A DNA stretch of 64,000 nt from Helianthus annuus (lineage: Eukaryota; Streptophyta; Magnoliopsida; Asterales; Asteraceae): assembly GCF_002127325.2 (NCBI RefSeq), contig NC_035445.2, positions 79,140,772 through 79,204,771 of the forward strand. Direction: 5' to 3'. A model generated the notes under the pieces. It made no database searches. It saw nothing but the letters and a program-made list of their open reading frames with translations, and was not told the origin of the DNA. Shown in pieces: positions 43,741-54,900 of the stretch. How positions within the stretch are numbered: the stretch's first letter is position 1; each line of letters starts with the position of its first letter. A program made the translations under genes and the position numbers.

Positions 43741-46700
43741 GTTTGGTATCAGAGCCATTGGTTATAGTGAACTTGGTTTTAAAACGTTTTCATAAAACCA
43801 GACTATAACCGAACAGTACCGAAACCGACCATGACACTCAGCTCCAGACTGCAAGGTTCGTTTCTCATTTACGATTGCATAGCATATTTAGTGTACACTT
43901 ATGTATAACATTACACGTGAATGCACACTTGGCACCACAGCATGAGCCCTTACATTACCAACCCCTGTTATGTGATCTATTAGTGTGACACTACCCTTCG
44001 ACTATTGTGATTCTTGATCCCATAAAACCCCTCGCTTGCTATTTGAATGTGGGGAACCTTTTAGCGCAAGTTAAGAGGCACTGAGATAAGCATGCAAATC
44101 GCCTTATTATTATGGGTGCACACATAATAATAACGCGAGGTGCATGCAAATCCCAGTGGGGCTTAACGAGCGTGGGAAGGGTTCTGCCCTATTGTGTGTA
44201 AACTTGGTAGTTTGTAGATTTCAATGTGACAACCCGAACTTTTAGGGCTTGTAACGTTAATCTTGTGATTCAAACTTCTCGTTAATTGTTTCTTTCTAAC
44301 ACGGTTGTTGTAACTCAGTTAGTTAACATGACTGTATATTTGGGCCTATACACACATGCGCATACTTGGAACCCAACCCAACACCCGTATTCAAACCTTA
44401 GAGTTGGGTTGTGTAGATGTTTAATTAATAGGACTTTGTTACTAAATACTTGGACTTGGTTACTCCTTGGCCAGGTTTCGTAGCCCAAACCTTAACAAAT
44501 GGCAGTCCACGTGGGTGGGCTTGAGCCCACTTAGGCTAATAAAGCTAACCGCCCAAACAAGTGTATAATACGTATTGTATTAGGATAAATATAATGATAA
44601 ACTAAAACAAACCCTACTGCTCCCATATTCTTCGTGCGTACGACAACAGGAGATTTCCCCCTCTCGAACTAGCATCTCAACCGGTCACCTTCTTGGTTAG
44701 TATGTTCTCTTCTCTACTCGAATTACATTGGTTAATTGTCTTGATTTTATGTGATATGCGAATATGTGTTGATGTGGATAGACAAAAGCATGATCCTAGG
44801 ATTGCTCATAAATTGTATCAAGATATGGACAACTGTTGATTAATTGGTATTGCTCGATATTAATGGCTTTGAGGAATTAATCATGATTATAAACTGAGTA
44901 TGTGAGAATCGAACACTAGTATGTATTTACTTGTTAACATGAACAATAATATGGGTTCTGGGCGATGGTTTATGATGATTTCAATAATAATTATTGGGTT
45001 ATTTGATTCAATTTTATTAGGATGATTGGTGTTAATGAGTCAATAATTGTAGTAAGAATAATAACATGATAAGTAATTGTTGTTGTGATTAAACTAGTAG
45101 TCCCTATCGATGAATATGATAATTATTTGATATAGAATGGGAATAAACATGAACTGGGTTGTGACCATATATGAAACAAAAGAGAAACTAAGGAATTCAG
45201 GCTGCACATGTGGGTATGTAACTTGGATCAGCCGCACACCTTATATCAGAGTTGGGCCAAACCTGTTTGGGCTGAGTCTTGTCCTTTTCTTAAAATAACA
45301 TGTTGGATAAGTAAATATTGTGTTGAGGTTATTTGGGCCTGGATGCAATGAAAGGGGAGACACACATGTAAGTAGGATCAGTAAACTGTTTAGGCTTGAC
45401 GTGTTAGTCTTTGGGCCGATACCTAGTTGGGCCGTACTAGTCTTGACAAAACAGAATATGTATGCTTGATTGATTTGTGAACATGTACTGTTGTGTTAGA
45501 CTAAAAGCATAACCATAAGAATTGTTTGTTTAATTGTATTAAACCTGGACATACATAACTAAGCTGTGATAATAAACAGAATCGATAGGGGAAAGTCGTT
45601 TGAGATGTTAGTCCATGATCCGTGATGATTTGTATATCGAGATGGGTGGGTAATTCTGAATAGTATAAAAGTGAGGTAACGGCAAGATCGGCAATTCGGT
45701 ACGATATTATGTACATGATCGTTGATGTAGCAATGTGACTTCATGCTAGAATTATTATTAACTATTAGTGGATGAATATATTTTCATATGATCTGAGTTG
45801 TTTAAACTGTTTTTCTTTTAGTGAGGGTTGATGTGAGGATTAAGTGTGTATGGGCATGATCGAGTGTTGCAATATGTTAAGATATAATCGGCTATGCAAT
45901 CGTATGATCTCGATATAGTGATAAGGTTCTGATGTTCATATGGGCATGATTATTAATTGAGTTGTACTAAATATTTTCACCTTATTTGTTTATGAATAAA
46001 CTTTTGTTAATTAAACGGTGGTACTTGATCCGATTCAGTTGGCGATGAAGTGTACGTGAACGGTTGTGTTATCGCTTGTATGGCATGATGAATTACCTCT
46101 TTGAAACCTGAGTTAATAATATGTAATGCTTGCAAACTGATTGATAGAATGTAGTGACTGATTGAGACTTAGTATAGCAAATTAGGCATATGATTGGGCA
46201 AATTAATAGGGATGACTAATTGGTTGCTTATCATTAATTGATGTGCATGAATACACAGTAATATGGAGTCAATGAAATCAAAAGGGGCGGTTGAAAGTTG
46301 GGCCGGTTAGTGGATAAATACCAAGTCCACATATTATGTCCATTATTGTGTCAAGATATTAATTTTTGTATGAGCCGGTGACATTATATGGAACATATTC
46401 ATTCAGTTGTGAGAGTGGACTGTATGCACACACATGTAAGTTTGAATGGCATTGCTGGGCCACAAACAAGACAACTGGTAGTTGGACCAGGAAGTCAAGG
46501 TTCGTTAACTTAGTCGAATTCCAATCGTGAGTGTTGGTTGGAACTCAAGACGTGGACCGGAGTTTATGTGGGAGCGCGAAAATCAGATGAAACTCAAGTA
46601 TCCTCAACTCTTTCCTGTTGACCAATCTAATTCTGGTAGCACTAGCGAATTTCGGGACGAAATTCCATTTCAAGTTGGGGATGATGTGACACCCTGGGAA

Positions 46701-46786
46701 AACCAGGAAAACTACGCAACCTAACTAGCTTCCTCAGTAACTACGTGCTAAATTTCGAGACGAAATTTCTTTCAAGTTGGGGATAA
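43741..46786 (+). repeat. RE-E interior 2
   Basis: A second copy of 38234-41279, with primer site 43744-43756, leader hairpin 44104-44133, truncated LTR 44225-46507 and hairpins before LTR 3. No difference from interior 1 was noticed. Confidence 0.93.
46515..46724 (+). pseudogene. RE-E pol remnant, unit 2
   Basis: A copy of 41008-41217 with the same translated tail and TAA. Confidence 0.85.
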
Positions 46787-49247
46787 TGTGACAACCCGAG
46801 ATTCCAAGGTTTTCCCATACACCTCACTGACTTCAACTAGAATTAAAAGTGTCTCACAAGAATCATTTACCCAGAGTGTCCACTAGAGATTTAGCCACTC
46901 ATAGTGCAAGATTGATCTCAGTAAGCGGAATACACGGTTGACCAAAGTCATCATTAATGGGGTTAATATAATAGAACTAGTTAATATAATAAAAATTAAT
47001 GTTGAAAATGTTGGCCACGTGATGATGATTATGTTCCCCTCAAAAACCTCAAGTGATGTTGACTATGTTGCCATCGAAATTGATGATGTCTCCTGATGTG
47101 ATGTTGTCTTGAGATGATTAAGATTAAGCATAAGTCTCGATGAACTTTATTGGGTTAACGTCCAAGGGATTTTAGTGGGCTGACATACATGTAATGTTCA
47201 ATTGTTAGCACATGCAATTCTTGGGCCGATAGAACACTTCACATGTATATAAAATGAGTGAAATATAATGATTGGACCACAGACCTTAGTGGTTGCTATT
47301 TCAACGAAACTTGTAGAGTTTTGTCATCACCACTAACCCGACAAAACAAGGGACTTTCGTCACAAGCCCAAACTCGAAGCCCAAACACCCTCAACTAGTA
47401 TCGCATATATGTATAGGTATTTTTATAATTCCGAAAACCCTACCCCTCCCCAAGTTTGCGTGCAGCAGGAGACCCCCCACCCCTCTCGTGAAGGCTTTAT
47501 TGGTTAGTATTCATGTTTACTCTTAGTGCATAGTTATTGATTTTATTCAGGTGTGAGTTTATATGATGATCATGTTATGTGATGGCTGATTAATATGATT
47601 AGTGATTTGTGTGATTATACATGTTAAGGATCCGATGTGATTTTACTTGGAATATTAATACAGTGAATTGGCGATCAAAATAGGAATGATAACATGATAT
47701 TCTTGAATATATGGTTGTCGTAATCATCGCATAACTAGTGTATGATGTTGTTACTTGGTTTGATTTACATGAGCATAAATCAAAGTGGAATGGTTGTTTT
47801 ATTGTTTGAATTGAATAGTTGATTAACATTTTAGTAAACTGCCAACTATGATTGATCGAAAATATGGAAAGAAATTTGAGTTGTCCACTAAATTCACAAA
47901 TGTCAAACAACCGATTAGGATATGACAGTAGCTTTTAGGGGTCCAATATTTGATGGTAGGTGGTCTGACAAGTAGATAACCTTGAACAAATAATGGCGGC
48001 CCATGTGATCCAATTAATGTTGCATGTGATAGTTTCTAGCATTATGTGAATTATTTAATTTTGATGAACCAAGAAATTGTAACTGTTGTTGGGTTTGGAT
48101 TAAATGTCTTGGGCCGAGTAGGGTGTTGGTTAAGCATAACATGTGAGCTTGCATTTTAACTGTTGGTAGGATTGGGCCACAAATGGTTAATAGAATTATA
48201 CAACTATGTGAATGATTGTTATGTGATGCTAAGTGACTAATTGAAATCTGATATGTGTGGTGAAGGCTTTATTGGTGGCATGAGAATTTATTATGTGAAC
48301 ATATTTGAATAATGGGGTTTTGCGGCACAAACAACTGATATCACATGTCTGTGGATAAGTGTATTTCCATAATGCAATTTGTGATTATGTGACCTACGTA
48401 TGTGACATAAATGATCACAAAACTGATTGGCTTTGATAACCATGCTAGGATTTGATTGATCAACTTGAATACGTAGATAAATATACCGAGCAAACCAAGG
48501 TGAGTTCATCTTTCTTGAGCATGCGTCCCGGTGGTTGGGACAGTCAGTGGGTATTCCTGGGAGGGACAAGTCTTTTGGGTAAAAACGGGAATGTTGGATA
48601 ATATACTCTTCCTATCACCTTTAAAGTCCCTCCGTGTTGTTTGGTTACCTGGAAGGTAACATGGTATTAGTTAGTAGCGCTACTTAGGTTTGGCAACCTC
48701 ACCCCGTATCTGGGAGAACGGGTGTTGAACTAATGACCTAGTCATGACCAATGCTTTGATAGGAGCATTGGAGAAAGGGCAAAATAATCAGAAGCCGTCT
48801 TGTATCGGGGTATTATCAACATTGTTTCAACATTACTTTCGGAATTAAATTCAATGGATTAACTAAACACTTGGTAACCAACGTTTTTGTAAAACTATGG
48901 ACTCACCAGCGTTGTCTGATACACTTGTTGCATGCTCGCAGGTCGTTAGGTATCTTGGATTTGGGGAACTTGCTGTCTGGAGTAGCTGGAGTGGTCATGG
49001 GTCGACAGGAGGGATTTATGTGACTGATTTCTTGATATTATACCTTGGATTTGAAACAGTTTAACTTCGTCTACTATTTGCTTCCGCTGAACTTATTGGT
49101 TTTCGTTTAAACTTATTGAAGATGTTTTTATTAATAACGGAGATTTTATTTATAACTTGTATGGGTTCAATGTAATTGGTGGCTCGTTATTGGTAGGTCA
49201 CACGCCTAACAGGGACACTCCCTACGTGGTAATTTGGGGGTGTGACA
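46787..49247 (+). repeat. RE-E LTR 3
   Basis: The third LTR copy, ending TGTGACA at 49247, followed by the AATTA target duplication and the rest of the RE-D LTR. Confidence 0.95.
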
Positions 49248-49252
49248 AATTA
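49248..49252. repeat. Target-site duplication of RE-E, right copy (AATTA)
   Basis: Matches 35768-35772. The intact 3' LTR of RE-D has one AATTA at the equivalent place (about 56728-56732). Confidence 0.93.
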
Positions 49253-49468
49253 TCTGTTATATCGTGTTATGTGTACGTATATATATATATGTAGGCGTGT
49301 ATGTATATAAGTGAGATGAGCCGGAACCTTGAATACACTCGAGACCCGACTCGAGACCGCTTAGTCTCGAGTGAGCAGTGAATTGGGCCGGTTTGGACCT
49401 TGCAACACTCCTTAGCCCACCTTCTTATAACCGACACACACGCACACACCCTAACCCACTTGTGACAC

Positions 49469-49476
49469 TATATAAA
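49469..49476 (+). promoter_or_regulatory. TATA box of RE-D 5' LTR
   Basis: TATATAAA in a CT-rich context, followed by pyrimidine-rich sequence with many CTCTC repeats, as in plant core promoters. It probably drives the element RNA. The 3' LTR copy is at 56961-56968. Confidence 0.6.
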
Positions 49477-50263
49477 CCAACCCTCCCATCCCTTAACCAT
49501 TTTTACAACACTCCTCTCACAACACTCTCATACTCTCCTCTCATCTCTCTCACTAAAAACCCTAAGAATTCTAGCAACCAAGATCACTTCCTCACCATCT
49601 CATCTCTCTCGGGTCCAACCATAGCATCAAGGCTCGCGGATTCAAGCTCAAGGTCATCTTTCGGAGCTTAGTTTATCGAATTCTTGGACCACTACTTCCA
49701 ACCGGTTAGCATGAATATTTCTACAAGTTGTTTTGCTTTGCTTGTTACTAAATGATGCTTGTAGCCTCTTGTTATGTTATCCGATTGATGCATTTAGGAC
49801 CTAAAGATCATAATCATGTATGTGTTGTTTGCTATGATTATCCGGTTAGATATGGGAGTTTGATTTAAATCGTTGCTAGTTGTAAGGATTTAATTAAAGG
49901 ATTTATGCATGATTTAAGGTTGAATGTTCATGAATTGTGCGTTATCCGGCTTGTTATATTTCGTTGGTTAAATAGTTTTGTTTTTCGGTTGTTGATAAGG
50001 GTTGGTTAGATGGTTTTGTGCATGGTTTTGGGTTATAAAGGATGATTGTGGTGATGAATATTGTTTGATTATTGTTCGTGTAAATGATGAACAGTTTGAA
50101 GATGGTTTGTATATTCAAAAATATGTGTGTTTGATCCATTTTAGACAAGGGTTAGACAAGAAAACATGTTTTAGTGGCATAGTACAATCTGATTTCATGA
50201 AATTGCAATTCTATTGGCCAGTACTGTTTGCAGGTTCTAGAAGGATTTCTGCGCACGTAATCA

Positions 50264-50490
50264 CGGTTGCGAGTCGGAACCTTTGGTTGCGACTCGAGAC
50301 CACAGCAGGATTTGTCGAGACCTCCCGGTTGCGAGTCGTAATCAACGCGTATCGAATCCGGTTGCGAGTCGTAACCACTACTACTGAGTCGGAACTGCTG
50401 GTTGCGAGTCGTAACCTCTGGTTGCGACTCGTAATCAAAACGTGACGGACCGAGACCTCAGTTGCGAGTCGCAACCTCGGTTGCGAGTCA
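50264..50490. repeat. Cluster of GTTGCGAGTCG palindromes in RE-D 5' LTR
   Basis: About nine imperfect copies of GGTTGCGAGTCGTAACC-like sequence, interspersed with TCGAGACC. It is the reverse-strand equivalent of 19215-19447. Confidence 0.75.
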
Positions 50491-50770
50491 CTCTTGTCTC
50501 GACTGGACTGTTTTAGGGTCATTGGGCTTTTGACTGTTGGGCTTACTGTTGACTGGACTGCATGTTTGTCACTGCTGGTTATATGTTAGGGCTGACCCAA
50601 TGACCCAACTGTTTGTTTGTTCGTATGTTATACGTGTTTGCTATATGTATTTGCCATACGTGTTCACTATGTGTTTACTAGTACCCGACTTGACCCATAT
50701 TTGGTAACCATGTTAGGACGTGGTGACCAACATACTTGACCGGGTAAAAATATCTACCGAGCAACCCAAG

Positions 50771-51345
50771 GTGAGTTCACAACTTAAAAGCATGCGTCCT
50801 GGTGGTTTGGGACACGAGACTAAAGCAACCCTATCCCCTTGTAAAGGGGATACCATTTACATTCCTTCCCTAGTTATTGGGAACAAACTTACTTTTCCTT
50901 CCCTTGTCATTGGGAAACCTTTTAGTTAATTACTGTTTATACGGAATGCAACCAACGGCACTAAACGCAACTCTATCACTCAAGTCCCTACTACATAATA
51001 CCGATTAGTCGTCGGGGCCAGGCGAACGGGTTATTAGTTGATAGCGCTATTTAGGTTTTACCAGCCTCACACCGTGCCATGGTATGGGATCGGTCGTGAA
51101 CTAATGTACTCAGGCATCAGTCAATGATGATAGAACATTGACATCGGGGCATCCTGCGGAAACGCAAACGGTTACCTAGTGTTCGGTATTGGAAAAACAG
51201 TTTAGTCGCTAACTTTTGGGGTAGCTCCCCATGGCATGTATAAACGGATAAATTAACTGGTGAAACGAGTTTTTGGTAATTAAAACTGGACAACTAGTGA
51301 ACTCACTCAGCATTATTGTTGACTCCCTTACTGCATGCTTTGCAG
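50771..51345 (+). other. Candidate leader intron in RE-D 5' LTR
   Basis: Starts GTGAGTTCAC after CCCAAG and ends CTTTGCAG before GTGG, 575 bp. The same length occurs in RE-C left LTR. The RE-D 3' LTR copy is 58972-59546. Confidence 0.4.
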
Positions 51346-51644
51346 GTGGCCAGTGACTGGAGCAGCTACTTGGGATGTGTAGTGGTCGTCTGCCCGTGTG
51401 TTGGGCATTTATCATGACTTACCTTATGAACGTTGTTTAAAACTGTTATTTATGCTTCCGCTACTTATTACTGTTTGAACTTGAAACCTTAAACTCTGAA
51501 CTTGATATTTGCTAATCTTATGGTTAGTAAGTATTACTTTTTATTATCAACTTAATTAGTCAGTATAATTGGTGGCTGGATCCTGGTCAGTCACGCCCTC
51601 GAAGCGGGTGTTATCCGCAGGTGGATTTTGGGGGTGTGACAGAT

Positions 51645-51657
51645 TGGTATCAGAGCC
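51645..51657 (+). promoter_or_regulatory. Primer-binding site (initiator tRNA-Met), RE-D
   Basis: TGGTATCAGAGCC three bases after the 5' LTR. Confidence 0.93.
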
Positions 51658-51926
51658 ATTGGTTATAGTGAACTTGGTTTTAAAAAGGGGAAAAATATTT
51701 TTGAGAAAAACCAGACTATAACCCGTGACTCGTGACGACACTACACTCCAAGTGCAAGGCTCGACTTATCTGACCTCATAGCTCGGACCCATATTTGCTT
51801 GCTTGTTTGTCTTACGCTTCTGCGTTACTACACATGCTAGTTTGCCTGATTAGATAGATACACCTTCTCTCTTCTATCTCATTCTCGCTATGTTACGACA
51901 CCACACTCATACTATGTTTTCTGGTT

Positions 51927-54900
51927 ATGAAGACAATGAGTGGACGCGGACGAGGAAACGTCAACATGACACAGGCTCAGTTCACTAACCTGCTCAACAC
52001 AGTGGCTGCAACTTTCGCAGCTCACCCTATAGGTAAGCTCGTTGTTTTAGGATGTTTAGATCCTACCGCCACATCGTCTTTTCGCCTCTAAACCTATTTC
52101 GCTTCACTCCTCACAACAGGTCAGCCTGCGCCTGTGCAACCCCGTGTCTGTACCTTCAAGACCTTCATGGATTGCAAGCCTCTTCCGTTCAGTGGAACTG
52201 AGGGTGCCATAGGTCTCCTGCACTGGATCGAGAAGGTCGAAGCTGTCTTCGCTGTCTGCGAGTGTCCCCCTGCTAATTGGGTGAAGTTTGCTACTGGTAC
52301 TCTTGAGGGAAGCGCGCTTTCATGGTGGAAGGCGCAAATTCAAATGCTTGGTTTGGAGACTGCTAACGCTACTGCGTGGGAGGATTTCAAGGATATGATC
52401 AAGGAAGAGTACTGTCACATGGATGACATCCACAAACTCGAGGACGAGTACTATGAACTCAAGATGGTTGGGTCAGAGATTGAGACCTACACCAAGCTGT
52501 CCAACGACTATGCTGCTCTTTGTCCGAACATGTCCCGACCCATGTACCGAAGGATCGAATTGTACATCAGGGGTTTAGTCCCGGAAATCAGGAGCCATGT
52601 AACCTCAGCTAACCTCACTGCCATACAGCCTGTGGTCCGTCTTGCCCACAAACTCACTAACCAGGCTGTGGAAGAGGGCAGGTTGCCCAAAAGGATCATT
52701 GCTGCGGAAGGAACTTCTAGTGATGGTAAACGAAAGTGGGATGGAAATCAGGGCAAGGATGCTAACTCTACTCAGGCCCCAGCCCAGCAAAGGAAAACTG
52801 ACAACAACAAAGGCACTCAGCAACAAGGTGGCTACCGGGGAAGCTACCCTAAGTGCAACAAGTGTAACAGGCACCACAATGGGGCATGTAACAAGGGCCA
52901 GTGTCAGCGGTGCCACAAGATGGGGCACGAAGCCAAGGATTGCAGAAGTCAGTTCCCAGCAAGGCAGAATCAGCAACAACCTCAACAGCAACAGCAGCAG
53001 GGAAACAACCGAGCATGTTTTAATTGCGGGGCAACAGGGCACATGCGAAAGGATTGCCCTGAACTGAATCAGAACCGCAACAACAATCAGGGAGCTGGGA
53101 ACAATGAGCAAAACAACAATGTTGGGAATGCAAGGGGAAGAGCCTTCGTGATTGGAGCTGGAGAAGCAAGGAACGACCCCAACGTCGTGGCGGGTAAGTT
53201 CCTACTTGATGATCGTTATGTTTCTGTGTTATTTGATTCCGGTGCCGATGCCAGTTATGTATCCCTTCGCATTAGTAAGAAACTTAAACACCTGCCTGCA
53301 CTACTAAGTACTAAGCACATCGTCGAGATAGCTAATGGTAAGAACATCGAGGCCACGCACATGATCCACGACTGCACACTAGAGTTGTCTGGCCACACGT
53401 TTAGTATCGATCTTTTCCCCGTCAAACTTGGAAGCTTCGACGTCGTCATTGGTATGGATTGGTTATCCAAACATCGCGCTGAGATCCTCTGTCAAGAGAA
53501 GGCAGTTCGTATACCTCGCCGTTCTGGTCAACCCCTCATCGTCAAAGGCAACAAAGGTGGAGAAGTCACAGGCATTATCTCGCTTTTAAAAGCCCAGAAG
53601 TGTTTACAGAAAGGGCACACCGCTATTCTAGCACTTGTCACCAACACCCACGAAAAGGAAAAGAGGATTGAAGATTTTCCTGTAGTACGTGATTATCCCG
53701 AGGTATTCCCTGAGGAATTACCTGGACTCCCTCCCCACCGTCAGGTCGAATTTCAAATCGAGCTAGCTCCTGGAGCAGCACCCATAGCTCGTGCACCGTA
53801 CCGTTTAGCCCCTGCAGAACTGAAGGAACTCTCTACGCAACTACAGGAACTATTGGATAAAGGATTTATCCGTCCTAGTTTATCACCCTGGGGAGCCCCA
53901 GTACTCTTTGTCAAGAAGAAGGATGGCACATTCCGAATGTGCATCGACTATCGTGAGCTGAACAAGGTTACCATCAAGAATCGTTACCCTCTCCCGCGCA
54001 TCGACGATCTGTTCGATCAGCTGCAAGGATCGAGCTACTATTCTAAGATTGACCTGCGATCAGGCTATCATCAGCTGAGAGTTCGTAATGAAGACATCTC
54101 TAAGACTGCATTCAGGACTCGTTATGGTCATTACGAGTTCCTCGTTATGCCTTTTGGAATGACCAACGCACCGGCAGTGTTCATGGATCTTATGAACCGC
54201 GTATGTAAGCCTTACCTCGATAAATTCGTGATTGTGTTTATCGACGACATCCTGATTTATTCGAAAAGTCAAAAGGAGCATGAACAACACCTACGCCTTA
54301 TTCTGGAACTCCTTCGCAACGAGCAGCTGTACGCCAAATTCTCTAAATGTGACTTCTGGCTTCGAGAAGTCCATTTCCTCGGCCATGTAGTTAATAAGAA
54401 CGGAATTCATGTTGACCCAGCCAAGATCGAATCGATAAAGAACTGGCCTACACCTAAGACTCCCACTGAAGTTCGCCAATTCTTGGGATTGGCAGGTTAC
54501 TACCGCAGATTCATTCAGGGATTCTCAAAGATTGCCCAACCCCTCACGACTCTTACTCAGAAAGGCATCGCCTACAAGTGGAATGAAGCACAGGAATCTG
54601 CTTTTCAGAGGCTTAAGGATAACCTCTATAGCGCCCCTATTCTCTCGTTGCCTGAAGGCACTGACGACTTCGTAGTTTACTGCGATGCGTCTATCCATGG
54701 GCTCGGTTGCGTGTTAATGCAACGCGAGAAAGTTATTGCCTACGCCTCACGACAACTCAAGACGCATGAAAGAAACTACACTACGCACGACTTGGAACTG
54801 GGAGCAGTGGTTTTTGCTCTTAAGATATGGAGACATTACCTGTACGGTACCAAGTGCACTATTTACACCGATCACAGGAGTCTCGAGCATATCTTTAGGC

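Larger units (their letters stand above)
35773..49247 (+). mobile_element. RE-E: tandem array of a non-autonomous LTR element (LTR-int-LTR-int-LTR)
   Basis: This 13,475-bp array has three 2,461-bp LTRs and two 3,046-bp interiors with a period of exactly 5,507 bp. Every frame in one unit recurs unchanged in the next, and I saw no differences. Each interior has a tRNA-Met primer site, the GTGCAC-loop hairpin, a truncated foreign LTR, the last 60 or so codons of pol and twin 3' hairpins. It cannot encode its own proteins. Confidence 0.93.
49253..51641 (+). repeat. RE-D 5' LTR, second segment
   Basis: The remaining 2,389 bp of the LTR, ending GGGGGTGTGACA. It contains the TATA box at 49469, the donor-like CCGGTTAGC at 49701-49709, a palindrome cluster at 50264-50490, and the candidate leader intron at 50771-51345 (575 bp). 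Confidence 0.95.

Noticed and set aside
50002..50445. 147-codon frame in the RE-D LTR, repeated at 57494 and 58203
   Set aside because: It lies within non-coding LTR sequence through the palindrome cluster, with no family resemblance; repetition follows from LTR duplication.
50264..50490. Regularly repeated short palindromes resembling a CRISPR array
   Set aside because: Copies vary in sequence and orientation, have no uniform spacers, and lie in a plant retrotransposon LTR.
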